Notes: generated by a model from the sequence alone, not told the origin. A stretch of DNA of 64,000 nucleotides from Hymenobacter sp. HSC-4F20 (GCF_019599275.1 NZ_JAHZTD010000001.1:1054001-1118000); one strand, 5' to 3'; positions 40,565-48,539 are shown, numbered from the stretch's first letter. A program made the numbers and translations.

Positions 40565-40859
40565 ACTGCTTCACCAGAGAGAAAATGATCCGCTTGATCT
40601 CGAACCGTATGGCCTCAAGGTCTTTTTTGTCCAAGGTAAGATTCTCTAAAAAATCGTTCAGCTTGGTCAGTTCATCCATGGTTTTGAAGGCTGTCTGTGA
40701 CACGCCGCCGCCGTCTTCCAGATAGTCCTGCAGCACCTTGCTGAGACTGATGCCTTTCGCCTTTGCCATGCGCTCGTGATTGCGAACCATCTTCTCGGTC
40801 CGCATAAAATCGAAGCGGTGCAAAAGTTTTTCAGAATTTTTTTTCTTCGGCCGTCCCAT
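40554..40859 (-). CDS. Relaxosome accessory protein (MobC-like, ribbon-helix-helix candidate)
   Basis: 101 aa. A basic N terminus (MGRPKKKNSEKLLHRFDFMR) is followed by TEKMVRNHERMAKAKGISLS, a ribbon-helix-helix-like segment, and a long helical tail. The gene precedes and overlaps the relaxase, like mobC or its equivalents that bind oriT and recruit relaxase. The palindrome at 40891-40918 begins 32 bases upstream of its start. Confidence 0.7.
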   Translation of the reverse strand: MGRPKKKNSEKLLHRFDFMRTEKMVRNHERMAKAKGISLSKVLQDYLEDGGGVSQTAFKTMDELTKLNDFLENLTLDKKDLEAIRFEIKRIIFSLVKQYVD

Positions 40860-40890
40860 AACGCAGTATATATTTTACTGGCTGATAATC

Positions 40891-40918
40891 ATACACATAA
40901 AAACGTTTTTATGTGTAT
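40891..40918. other. Candidate oriT: 28-bp perfect palindrome
   Basis: ATACACATAAAAAC (40891-40904) is followed directly by its exact complement (40905-40918). It lies between the divergent relaxosome operon and the coupling-protein gene, the usual place of oriT. No nic site can be named. On the + strand the arms end in T-rich sequence, so a terminator or operator function is an alternative. The rest of 40919-41106 has no recognised feature. Confidence 0.6.
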
Positions 40919-41106
40919 AAAAACACACTTTGCCAACCGTCGTTCGCGCCGGCTGGGCGATGCCTCATGCTGACACCTGCTCCGGGACTGCGTTCACCGT
41001 TAAATCCAATAAGAGGCTTAACGTGCCATGCCGATTGAATGGCAGCTCTTGTTTTTGTCAAATCAGGTTGTCAATATTTCGGGCTCATCACTTAACCCCA
41101 AATGTC

Positions 41107-42846
41107 ATGGCAACACTCTCTTTAGGCAACATCTACGCGCTGTTGCAAAACAAGCAGACTCCGGGTTCGCTTGCAAAAATGGTCGTGATCGCTTCCGGCC
41201 TGTTCTTCACCCCCATCACCATGGCCGGTGCTCTTTGGGGATACGTGCGCGGCTACAATCGCTTCATCCGGGGCAACGGTCGGCCCGACATGACCAACAT
41301 GCCACCCATAGTCGTCGCCGGCATGGTGCTATTTGCGGTGCTTACCTGGGTGCTGCTGGGCCTGGCCGTGTGGTTCCTGAAAAATGCTGCCGAAGCCATG
41401 TTCACCACCCAAGCTGCAACCAAAGGAGTGTTGTCGTATTTAGGATTTAACCTAGTCTTTAGCGTGCTGGCATTTTTCATCTTCAAACGATGGCAGGCCA
41501 AAGAACACAACATCGCCATTGAGCGCGGTCGCCACGGATCGGCCCGCATTGGCACGCAAGCAGATATGCTGGACCTATCCGAAGCCCCTGGCTTGTTCAT
41601 CGGCGGCAACATGGGATACCGAAAGCAAGGCCATATTCTGACCGTGGGCTCCACACGCTCTGGCAAGGGAACAAGCTTGATTATTCCCGCCCTGTTGGAC
41701 CGCACCGAAAACCTCGGCTCAATGGTGATCATAGACCCCAAAGGGGAAAACGCGGCAATCACGGGGCGATATCAAAAAGAAAAGGGCATGGACGTACTGC
41801 TACTTGACCCCTGGGGCGTTAACACCAAGCAAGCGGCCACTTTCAACCCCATGGACATCCTGAAACCCGGCGACGAGCTGGCCGACGATGCCATGATGCT
41901 GGCCGAAATGATTGTGCCGGACAACCCGAACGACCGCGATCCTTTCTGGGCCAACCGTGCCCGCTCCATCATCGCCGCCCTGATCATGCACCTGCAACCA
42001 ACGGGCGGCACGCTGATCGACCTGTGGCGCTTGCTGCGACTGGACCCCAAGGAATGGATTGAGCTGGTCGCCAAAATGCAGGTCAGCGACAACGAGATCA
42101 TCAGCGCCACCGGCAACGAGATCGAAGGCATGATGGCCAATGACAAAATGTTCGGATCGGTCATGGCGACGGCTTTGCATCACACCGACTTTCTCAAGTC
42201 GCCAGCGTTGCAGCGCTCCCTGACTAAATCCAGCTTCAACGTCAACGACCTGACCAAAGGCAGCACCGTCCTGTACGTAATCATCCCGGCCGACAAGCTC
42301 AAGTCGCACTATCAATGGCTGCGCCTGGTGGTAACCACATCGATCAAGGCCACGGTCCGCAACCATAACCTGCGCGTCACCTTTATCCTGGATGAATTTC
42401 CCTCGCTGGGGCCATTGAAGGAAATCAGCGAGTTCGGCATGGCGGCGGCGGCAGGATTCAACATCACCTTCTGGATGATCGCGCAATCGCTGCCCCAGCT
42501 AAAAAACCTGTACCGCGACAACTGGGAAAACTTCATCGCCAACACGTCGGTCCGGCAATACGTCGGGGTCAACGACAATTTCACGGCGGAGTATGTCTCA
42601 CGCTCGATCGGCAATGAGACGTTTCACACGTATAATAAAGAATCGGGTCAGCCAGTAAACGTCACGGCCCGTCCTCTGCTGACACCCGATGAGGTGCGCG
42701 CCGAAACGGAGGAAATGATGATCATTCAGGTCGATAGACGCCCCACGGTGCTTTGCCCAAAAATTCCCTACCTGGCGATGCCTGACGTCGCCGGTCACTA
42801 CGATGAAAACCCGTATCACAAAGGCGGTGCTTCTATTGCGGCCTAA
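41107..42846 (+). CDS. Type IV coupling protein (VirD4/TraG family)
   Basis: 579 aa from ATG 41107; a longer frame from 40930 lacks support. Three or four N-terminal membrane segments (PPIVVAGMVLFAVLTWVLLG; LSYLGFNLVFSVLAFFIF) precede the RecA-like ATPase: Walker A ILTVGSTRSGKGTSLIIPAL near residue 181, MVIIDPKGENAAIT, and Walker B VTFILDEFPSLG near 426. The family pumps relaxase-bound DNA to a type IV secretion channel. None of the channel genes is present, so it must plug into another system. Confidence 0.93.
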   Translation: MATLSLGNIYALLQNKQTPGSLAKMVVIASGLFFTPITMAGALWGYVRGYNRFIRGNGRPDMTNMPPIVVAGMVLFAVLTWVLLGLAVWFLKNAAEAMFTTQAATKGVLSYLGFNLVFSVLAFFIFKRWQAKEHNIAIERGRHGSARIGTQADMLDLSEAPGLFIGGNMGYRKQGHILTVGSTRSGKGTSLIIPALLDRTENLGSMVIIDPKGENAAITGRYQKEKGMDVLLLDPWGVNTKQAATFNPMDILKPGDELADDAMMLAEMIVPDNPNDRDPFWANRARSIIAALIMHLQPTGGTLIDLWRLLRLDPKEWIELVAKMQVSDNEIISATGNEIEGMMANDKMFGSVMATALHHTDFLKSPALQRSLTKSSFNVNDLTKGSTVLYVIIPADKLKSHYQWLRLVVTTSIKATVRNHNLRVTFILDEFPSLGPLKEISEFGMAAAAGFNITFWMIAQSLPQLKNLYRDNWENFIANTSVRQYVGVNDNFTAEYVSRSIGNETFHTYNKESGQPVNVTARPLLTPDEVRAETEEMMIIQVDRRPTVLCPKIPYLAMPDVAGHYDENPYHKGGASIAA

Positions 42847-43462
42847 CCCGCATGGTGAAGCTTTGCGCGTGCGTGTGGTCGTTCTGCCGTTCGGGTGCGC
42901 TCATGGCCTGTTTTAACTTGAAATGGCCATCCGGCTTCATCAGCGCTTCGGTTAGATTTTCACCCCATACCCCCACTGGCACATGATCTGCATCCAACTC
43001 GGCAAGAAAATCATGCTCCTGGCTATCGTATGGAAATACCACCACACGCCGCGCCCGTTCCAGCGCCGTTACCGCATACTGTGCCGCTTCGGTGACAAGG
43101 CCGTTGGTGATGATGTAGGTGGCGTCTGGCTGTAGGCCGTTGACGTGCAGATGCGTCAGGAAGTCCCAAAAGTGGGCGTAGACGTACAGATCAATCCTTT
43201 CAAGAATAGGGGCAGCGGGCAGCGTTCTAATGCCTTCTGGCCCTATTCTGCCTTTATAGTCTTTGTGGCGCTCATGGTTGCGATAGTACAGCTCATGCCC
43301 GCCCGCATCATTACGGAATGCCAGCACATTGGCCTTGCTGGGCAGGATGAACGCCTGCTGCAGGTATTCTTCGCACAGCCGACGCGTCAGTTTACGCCTG
43401 GCAATCTCCGTTAGGCAACCTTTGTCTTTGATGCGGGGGCTAAGGCTTTTGATCTGCGGCAC
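42833..43462 (-). CDS. Hypothetical protein, possibly Toprim/Rossmann-like
   Basis: 209 aa, not recognised. YIITNGLVTEAAQYAVTALE followed by RARRVVVFPYDSQEHDFLAE alternates strands and helices like a Toprim or NAD-binding fold, but no full motif is present. It ends the leftward right-arm operon, overlapping the upstream gene by 23 bases and converging on the coupling-protein gene with a 14-base overlap. No function assigned. Confidence 0.65.
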   Translation of the reverse strand: MPQIKSLSPRIKDKGCLTEIARRKLTRRLCEEYLQQAFILPSKANVLAFRNDAGGHELYYRNHERHKDYKGRIGPEGIRTLPAAPILERIDLYVYAHFWDFLTHLHVNGLQPDATYIITNGLVTEAAQYAVTALERARRVVVFPYDSQEHDFLAELDADHVPVGVWGENLTEALMKPDGHFKLKQAMSAPERQNDHTHAQSFTMRVRPQ

Positions 43463-43955
43463 GGCTTACCTCGGTGTTCAGTAGCTGCTGACGCTTATGT
43501 GCAATCACTTGCATTGTGGCGCATAGCTCGGCCAATTCTTCTTTAAAAAGTATAGGGGATTCCTCGCGGTGCGTGTCATCCTTGGCCGTCATGACGCACT
43601 GAAAAGACCCGTCGTAATGCTCCGTCATGTGAAGCAGGTATTCGTAAGGCCGGATGATCTTTAGCGCGTCCCGGCTAGTCGTGAAGCGCTTTAACAGGTC
43701 CCCGTTGGGATAGAACCGCGCCTCGCTGTCAATCATCAGATTCCGTGACAGTGGCTTGCCCTTATCCTTTGCGGTAAATGCCTTGTGGTAGCGAAAAGTC
43801 AGCCCGCCGATATCATCCCCTACGGTCGGCTTCACCGACCTGACTTCATAGCCCTGCAGCCACACCCACACGCGGGTATCAATTTCATAGAGTTTCAGCA
43901 CGTCATTGGGCGAAACTTCCTTGATCATCTTAAGAATAGTGGCTGCGTCGTTCAT
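43440..43955 (-). CDS. Hypothetical protein of the right-arm operon
   Basis: 171 aa starting MNDAATILKMIKEVSPNDVL. It is a soluble mixed alpha/beta sequence with no motif recognised (WVWLQGYEVRSVKPTVGDDI; AFTAKDKGKPLSRNLMIDSE). Its start overlaps the stop of the P-loop gene by 4 bases and its end overlaps the 209-aa gene by 23 bases, so translation is coupled. The reading frame is supported by that tight packing. Confidence 0.65.
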   Translation of the reverse strand: MNDAATILKMIKEVSPNDVLKLYEIDTRVWVWLQGYEVRSVKPTVGDDIGGLTFRYHKAFTAKDKGKPLSRNLMIDSEARFYPNGDLLKRFTTSRDALKIIRPYEYLLHMTEHYDGSFQCVMTAKDDTHREESPILFKEELAELCATMQVIAHKRQQLLNTEVSRAADQKP

Positions 43956-44419
43956 CGTAACACCAACTTCTGCGGTTTCTGGCCTCTCAACTCACTTATT
44001 GTTACGCAGTTCGGCAGGTTGCGGGCAAACTCGGCCATGCGCTCACTGATAACGTCCGACTGCTCCGGGGTGTGGATGCGGCCACTGTCCGGCCCGGTGC
44101 TGTATCGTTCATCAAAATACACCACAAGGTCGTAATCCTGGGCACCATGAACCGGCCCGCCGTAGAACTGGCCGTGATAAATGCCGCTATCGGTCAGAAA
44201 AATGCGGTCAGGGTGCGCCTTGGCCCGGTCGATGTTTTCCTGTTCCAGTCGGGCGATAAGCGCCTGGTCGGCATAGCCGAGCGTGTCAATGACGTAACGG
44301 GCCGGCTCCGGCATAAATTCACAGGCCACACCCATCATTTTGAAGTAATAGGCTGTTTGCAGCATGGCGGTGGTTTTGCCTGTGCCGGGTGCGCCCAAGG
44401 CTCCGATAAGGGACATCAT
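43952..44419 (-). CDS. Small P-loop ATPase/kinase-like protein
   Basis: 155 aa from ATG 44419, which has GGAGAGAAA directly upstream; the longer open frame overlaps the MazG-like gene. MMSLIGALGAPGTGKTTAML is a clear Walker A; DRIFLTDSGIYHGQFYGG has the acidic second motif. The compact fold recalls phage AAA/NadR-like or nucleoside-kinase-like P-loop proteins. Substrate not predictable. Its start overlaps the 26-codon gene stop (ATGATG), so it is coupled. Confidence 0.75.
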   Translation of the reverse strand: MMSLIGALGAPGTGKTTAMLQTAYYFKMMGVACEFMPEPARYVIDTLGYADQALIARLEQENIDRAKAHPDRIFLTDSGIYHGQFYGGPVHGAQDYDLVVYFDERYSTGPDSGRIHTPEQSDVISERMAEFARNLPNCVTISELRGQKPQKLVLR

Positions 44420-44496
44420 TTTCTCTCCATAGGCTGGGATTGGTTGATGATGTCGGCAACTACGCGGGCCTTGGCTTTTCGGAAAATGTTGGTCAT
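44416..44496 (-). CDS. 26-codon linking peptide gene
   Basis: ATG 44496 overlaps the stop of the MazG-like gene (ATGA) and its TGA overlaps the start of the P-loop gene. The peptide starts MTNIFRKAKARVVADIINQS and is basic and helical. Both ends are coupled, which supports translation. Alternatively it only carries ribosomes across the gap between two genes. Function unknown. Confidence 0.5.
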   Translation of the reverse strand: MTNIFRKAKARVVADIINQSQPMERK

Positions 44497-45263
44497 TCGC
44501 CGCCCCCGTTCTGCATGGCTGCGAGAAGCTTTGGCGCATCATGGGACAACCAAGCGAACATATAAGCGCGAGGCAATCCGCCGCTTTCCTTGTCGTTGAA
44601 TTTGTCAATCAAGATTTTTAAAGCCTCGACGTGCTCAGTAAAAGCCTCTCTGGCCACAGCCATCCCTGACAGGGCGCGGCGGATTGTTTTCAAGTTGCCG
44701 TTTATTGCACCAAACGTATAGTCATGAAACTCATCACCAGAAGCTATATTGAAAATCTTGTGGCAGGCTTCAAAAGCCGCCTGTGTCTCCGCATCGGTCA
44801 CGGGGCGTGGTTGGGATAGCGCAGCCAGTTCGGTGATGGTTTTATAAAGCTGTTCTTGAGTCGATGCTTTAATAAACGGCGCTGAAACGATCCATGATTT
44901 CAGGTCTTTCGCTGAAATATGCAGCACATCATCCCCCATCAATTCGGGCATTGCTGCGGCGGGTGCGCGGGTGTCGATGGAGGGCGGTTTATAATCAAAT
45001 GAATGATCTCCTTCTACAGCGCAGCGCAAAGCCATTGCAGCCGCCTGAACGCACTCCTTCCAAACTTCAATCGCCGCCTTGTCACCGTAGTGGTTTTCAA
45101 GGAATGCCTGCGCTACTTCGCCAGCTTCTTCGGTAAAGGCTGCCAGCTTATGTCGGTTCAGCGGGAATTTAGCCCGTGCGCGTTTCGTCTCCTGTTCTAC
45201 ATCTGCAAGAAACGCAAGAGTTAACGGCAATAAATCGGTCGTCTGTTCGGGGGTGCGGGTCAT
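44493..45263 (-). CDS. MazG-like nucleotide pyrophosphohydrolase domain protein
   Basis: 256 aa. The first 90 residues match the all-alpha NTP-PPase family: ARAKFPLNRHKLAAFTEEAG with EExxE-type EEAGEVAQAF, then EVWKECVQAAAMALR. MazG-like enzymes hydrolyse NTPs or dNTPs, and phage versions can lower (p)ppGpp or exclude modified nucleotides. The C-terminal 160 residues are helical and unassigned. Overlaps ArdC by 4 bases (ATGA). Confidence 0.75.
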   Translation of the reverse strand: MTRTPEQTTDLLPLTLAFLADVEQETKRARAKFPLNRHKLAAFTEEAGEVAQAFLENHYGDKAAIEVWKECVQAAAMALRCAVEGDHSFDYKPPSIDTRAPAAAMPELMGDDVLHISAKDLKSWIVSAPFIKASTQEQLYKTITELAALSQPRPVTDAETQAAFEACHKIFNIASGDEFHDYTFGAINGNLKTIRRALSGMAVAREAFTEHVEALKILIDKFNDKESGGLPRAYMFAWLSHDAPKLLAAMQNGGGE

Positions 45264-46177
45264 AATCTCGGCCCTCCTACGGCCTTACTAATCGTGTTCA
45301 GCATTTCGCCCTTGGTCTGCTGCATTTCCATCCAGGCAAAAGCTTTGCTTGCCTCGCTCCATGCCTTCATGAACATGGTCGAGTCGAGCCTGCCCATCTC
45401 CATCCAGTTGGCCAGATAATCGGCGTGGTGCGGCTGTGGGCCGTCGGTAATGCCGAGTTCAGCGCAGCATATAGCCGAGCAGTTTTCCGCGACCAGTTCC
45501 TCAAAGGCATAAGCCTCGCTCCCAAAGCGCTTGCCGAATTGCCGGTCGCAGCGGCTCTTGTGGCCGGTCAGGTGGCCCAGCTCGTGCAGCTCCGTCGAGT
45601 AAAATCCTTCGGTGGCTGTCTGGTGCTTGGATGAAATGAACAGCACCTTCGGCGGCATCTGGATATAATCGCCCGTGATGCTGTAAAAGGCCCGCTCACC
45701 GCCGTAACGGATATCAGCGCCGATGTTGCCGATGAACTGCTCCACGTTATCCAGGCGTTCGACCAAGCTGGGGCGCTCGATGATCTGCGGCGGCTTGAAG
45801 CCTTCCAGCTGCTGTTCGTTGAACACCGACGACACGCGCAGGAACGGGATCTTCTTTTCGTCGTCGCCGTCCTCTTTGATCAGGGTGTTGTAATAGCCGA
45901 TCTGGGTGCCTTTCTCGCCGCGGCGGACCTGCTTGCCCTGCTCGGCCCACTGCTTATAGCTGGCCCAATTGTGCGTCTGGTAGCCTTTCTTGTCGGCAGC
46001 ATCCCACAGTATAGGAATATTGAAGCCGTTGTACCGGTTGCCGGTGGTGCCGTTGCGCGGCAAGGAGAACGGTGAGCCGTTGCCTCCCTCCCACGGCTGG
46101 CGCCACGGTGGCCGGCCGGACTGGACCATTTCTAACAGGCTGTTTGCTAATCGTTGTTGTGCTTCATTTTGGGGCAA
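45260..46177 (-). CDS. ardC: ArdC-type antirestriction protein
   Basis: 305 aa. The N-terminal ssDNA-binding domain reads ...SGRPPWRQPWEGGNGSPFSL then GNRYNGFNIPILWDAADKKG. The C-terminal zincin domain has the metal motif STELHELGHLTGH with the downstream glutamate in AFEELVAENCSA. ArdC proteins, first known on conjugative plasmids, protect incoming single-stranded DNA from host restriction. It fits the mobilization module and is uncommon in pure phages. Confidence 0.93.
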   Translation of the reverse strand: MPQNEAQQRLANSLLEMVQSGRPPWRQPWEGGNGSPFSLPRNGTTGNRYNGFNIPILWDAADKKGYQTHNWASYKQWAEQGKQVRRGEKGTQIGYYNTLIKEDGDDEKKIPFLRVSSVFNEQQLEGFKPPQIIERPSLVERLDNVEQFIGNIGADIRYGGERAFYSITGDYIQMPPKVLFISSKHQTATEGFYSTELHELGHLTGHKSRCDRQFGKRFGSEAYAFEELVAENCSAICCAELGITDGPQPHHADYLANWMEMGRLDSTMFMKAWSEASKAFAWMEMQQTKGEMLNTISKAVGGPRL

Positions 46178-46187
46178 TTCATCTCTC

Positions 46188-46565
46188 CTAATTCAATAAC
46201 GGGCCGGGTTGCGGTCCCTTGGGTTTTCTCATAAACATATTCTGATCGTCATCGTCAGGGATAGGCAAGCGGTCGTCTAAGTAACACTGCCGCGCCATGG
46301 TGGCAAAAAGCGCTACAAGCTTGGTGCCCTCGTTATCATAGTCTTCATCATGCAGAACGGTGCGGCCTGCCTCAATCATGTCCCGATTGGGTATGTAGTC
46401 GGTTACGATGACGCTGTTATCCTGGCCCAACTCCAAGAGATTGCGCGCAGCATGAATAATGATCGACAGCATCTCCGCATTCTGCCGAAAAGCGTCCTTG
46501 GTGGCAACGCCGTCTTTGTTATCAAAGTAGTCGAGTGCGGATTGCAGGGCGCTTTCGGTAATCAT
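46188..46565 (-). CDS. Hypothetical protein of the right-arm operon
   Basis: 125 aa starting MITESALQSALDYFDNKDGV. It is acidic and helical in the first half, with a D-rich stretch (PIPDDDDQNMFMRKPKGPQP) at the end. No family recognised. It lies 10 bases upstream of ardC and 3 bases downstream of the previous gene, so it belongs to the operon. Confidence 0.65.
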   Translation of the reverse strand: MITESALQSALDYFDNKDGVATKDAFRQNAEMLSIIIHAARNLLELGQDNSVIVTDYIPNRDMIEAGRTVLHDEDYDNEGTKLVALFATMARQCYLDDRLPIPDDDDQNMFMRKPKGPQPGPLLN

Positions 46566-46568
46566 GGG

Positions 46569-46964
46569 TTAGGGCTTTTCTAGCTGGGTGGCTTTAGCGA
46601 TGGCGGCGCGGGCTTTGTCGTCATGAACCAACAAAGCGATAATGTTGTCCGAAACAGCCTTTCTGATTTGCGCCTTTTCTGCTTCAGTTGTGGTTTCGTC
46701 CGAATATTTTATAGCGAGTTTTTTATCGCGCAAAGAGATATAGCCCTTCAAAGCTTCCAGCAAATCTGGCGCGGCAGCGATCAGGTGAGCGTTGGCGCGA
46801 GTTTCCTCAGCTTCTTTGGAAAGCATTCCTTCATAAACCGGCGTCAGCACATTGGCAATTTTAAAACGACCACCAAGCCGAGAGCCTCGAATTCTTATGT
46901 AAGGCTTATCGCATCCTTCTGCCAAAATTTTCCAGGGCCCCGGTGTGTGCTCTGTTTCGGCCAT
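46569..46964 (-). CDS. Phage conserved hypothetical protein (HTPGPWK / AHLIAAAPDLLEAL type)
   Basis: 131 aa from ATG 46964, which overlaps the previous stop (TGATG). It has the phrase EHTPGPWKI at the N terminus and RANAHLIAAAPDLLEALKGY in the middle, a pairing that recurs in countless phages and plasmids of Proteobacteria without a known function. Its presence here supports a proteobacterial phage ancestry for this operon. Confidence 0.75.
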   Translation of the reverse strand: MAETEHTPGPWKILAEGCDKPYIRIRGSRLGGRFKIANVLTPVYEGMLSKEAEETRANAHLIAAAPDLLEALKGYISLRDKKLAIKYSDETTTEAEKAQIRKAVSDNIIALLVHDDKARAAIAKATQLEKP

Positions 46965-47155
46965 CACGCACCCACCTTCTTCAACTGCTGCCACTGCTTG
47001 ATCTGGGCCACTACACCGAGCGGCTGCTTCGGCGGCTGGGTGAAATCACTTGGCTGCGGCGTTGGGCAACCAGCTGTGCAGAAATCCCAATTATCATTCT
47101 GGCGGACCCATCCGGCGCCGTTGCAAGTGCAGAGGTGTTTTAAGATTTGTGACAC
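46964..47155 (-). CDS. Small cysteine-rich protein, zinc-ribbon candidate
   Basis: 63 aa from GTG 47155 with AGGGGA upstream. It begins MSQILKHLCTCNGAGWVRQN and contains four cysteines as CxC and CTAGC (residues about 9-32), suggesting a zinc knuckle. The rest is P- and Q-rich, ending QIKQWQQLKKVGA. Coupled to the next gene by TGATG. Second gene of the leftward operon after the XRE regulator. Confidence 0.6.
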   Translation of the reverse strand: MSQILKHLCTCNGAGWVRQNDNWDFCTAGCPTPQPSDFTQPPKQPLGVVAQIKQWQQLKKVGA

Positions 47156-47206
47156 GTTATTCCCCTGTTGTTGATATAATCAGTGTATCAGGTGTTTACG
47201 CTGATG

Positions 47207-47422
47207 TCAACAGGTATTTTTTAGCTTTCGCCTTATTTTTCGCAATTCCTTGATGTGGCTGTCAATCAACGGTATCAGCTTTTGCTTGGTCACTTGTGAT
47301 ATACCGCGCTTGCCGTTCTCCATCATGCTCACCGTTTGGCGGCTCAAGCCTACAGCATCGGCCAGTTGCTGCGTGTCCTGACCGATTCCTAGTCTAGCTG
47401 CTCTGAATTCGTCTGCTGTCAC
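47207..47422 (-). CDS. XRE-family transcriptional regulator
   Basis: 71 aa from GTG 47422, chosen because GGGAGG lies 5 bases upstream; longer frames have no ribosome site. The HTH reads FRAARLGIGQDTQQLADAVG then LSRQTVSMMENGKRGISQVT, with the recognition helix RQTVSMMENGK. It opens the right-arm operon and probably regulates it through the inverted repeat just upstream (47435-47451). As the only promising repressor of the right arm it could control lysogeny, but it lacks a C-terminal dimer domain. Confidence 0.82.
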   Translation of the reverse strand: MTADEFRAARLGIGQDTQQLADAVGLSRQTVSMMENGKRGISQVTKQKLIPLIDSHIKELRKIRRKLKNTC

Positions 47423-47434
47423 GTTGCCTCCCTT

Positions 47435-47451
47435 GTTTACTCTACTGTAAA
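47435..47451. promoter_or_regulatory. Candidate operator of the XRE regulator
   Basis: GTTTAC (47435-47440) and GTAAAC (47446-47451) form an inverted repeat with a 5-base spacer, 13 bases upstream of the regulator's start codon. Size and position suit an XRE dimer acting as autorepressor. Confidence 0.5.
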
Positions 47452-47616
47452 CCAACAATCTACGCACGTCAACCATCGACACGCAGCAGTTCATAGGTAA
47501 GCGACAAGCATTTGCATATTAACTAAATAACATATAATTTAAGTATGATAAAGCAGGCCTCTGCATGCCAATCAGGAATCCATAATTGAATAGTTGAAAC
47601 ACATAAAAAAAATACC

Positions 47617-47949
47617 ATGAATCTGGAAGCAGAAGATATCAAAAAGATTATTGTCGGCTACGAAGAATGGCTAAATTCTAAGGAAAGTAAGAGAAGCGCC
47701 ATTGTAACAACATTCAATGTCATAATTTTCTTCTGCACATGTGTAGTGACAACTTCATATGCGTATTCGGCAATAAAAGATTTAACGGACAACGTACCAA
47801 CTTTAAAAACATCTGTAGCAAAATTAGAAACCTCTTTAGATAAAATGGACAAAGACTTAAACCGCACTATGGGTCAAGTTGATGTTCTTCTTAAAGGGAA
47901 CACACCTAACAACCCTAGCAATGTTCAGACTACATCTGAAATCAAATAA
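47617..47949 (+). CDS. AT-rich single-span membrane protein with coiled coil (first of pair)
   Basis: 110 aa. The N terminus MNLEAEDIKKIIVGYEEWLN is cytosolic. One membrane helix follows (AIVTTFNVIIFFCTCVVTTS), then a coiled coil (LKTSVAKLETSLDKMDKDLN). Not recognised. Codon use is AT-rich, unlike the leftward operon next to it, and it forms a two-gene unit with the next gene (12-base gap). Membrane topology plus recent-acquisition signs suggest a moron with a role in exclusion or defence, which is speculation. Confidence 0.65.
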   Translation: MNLEAEDIKKIIVGYEEWLNSKESKRSAIVTTFNVIIFFCTCVVTTSYAYSAIKDLTDNVPTLKTSVAKLETSLDKMDKDLNRTMGQVDVLLKGNTPNNPSNVQTTSEIK

Positions 47950-47961
47950 AATAGGTAAGTA

Positions 47962-48522
47962 ATGAATAATCCTGCCAAATATACCAAGCATGAAATTATT
48001 AATTTCGCCTTATACTTTGGCATTATAATTAATATAGTTATCATAACTTATTTCTCTACAGCCGTTAGACAGCAACAAAATAATATAAAAAGCGGCTTAT
48101 CTATAGCGCTAAACAAATCTGATAACCTCGCAGGCAACTTGCGGGAATTTAATGAAGATTTAGATAGAATAAATAAGAGAAAGGATACCTGTATTATTGA
48201 AAGAAAGGATACATTGTTTAAAGAAAAAATAATCTATCGGAGACCGCCCATTGGTACAGAACAAAATGGAACAAATTCGTTAACAGTACCAGCAAGCGGC
48301 AGAAATGATTCAATAAACTATTTAATAAAATACATACACTACATCGACTCATTAAACTCAAAGCAGAAAGAGGATATGATTTCAGTTACCAGCAAACTAA
48401 ATACTGTTAATGATATAAACGGTCAACTTAACAATAGAATTAAAAAGCTACTACTAGATTCCCTTGAAAGGCGTAGCACAAAACGACGCTCTGGAATATT
48501 CTCTTTCGGCGCTCAAAAATAA
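47962..48522 (+). CDS. AT-rich single-span membrane protein with coiled coil (second of pair)
   Basis: 186 aa. The N-terminal membrane helix is NFALYFGIIINIVIITYFST; then a long, mostly helical hydrophilic region (LREFNEDLDRINKRKDTCII; LIKYIHYIDSLNSKQKEDMI) and a basic tail (RRSTKRRSG). Same architecture and base composition as the gene upstream, so the two products may form a membrane complex. Family unknown. Confidence 0.65.
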   Translation: MNNPAKYTKHEIINFALYFGIIINIVIITYFSTAVRQQQNNIKSGLSIALNKSDNLAGNLREFNEDLDRINKRKDTCIIERKDTLFKEKIIYRRPPIGTEQNGTNSLTVPASGRNDSINYLIKYIHYIDSLNSKQKEDMISVTSKLNTVNDINGQLNNRIKKLLLDSLERRSTKRRSGIFSFGAQK

Positions 48523-48539
48523 ATGTGCAACAATAGCAA

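Noticed and set aside
40001..40588. Forward frame of 195 aa opposite the relaxase
   Set aside because: Relaxase motifs are on the other strand and this frame has no start signals.
40930..41106. Longer start for the coupling protein
   Set aside because: The 59 extra residues are Cys/Arg-rich, unlike the family N terminus, and would overlap the oriT region; ATG 41107 is better.
41800..42486. Reverse-strand frame of 228 aa opposite the coupling-protein gene
   Set aside because: Shadow of a strongly coding VirD4 sequence with intact Walker motifs.
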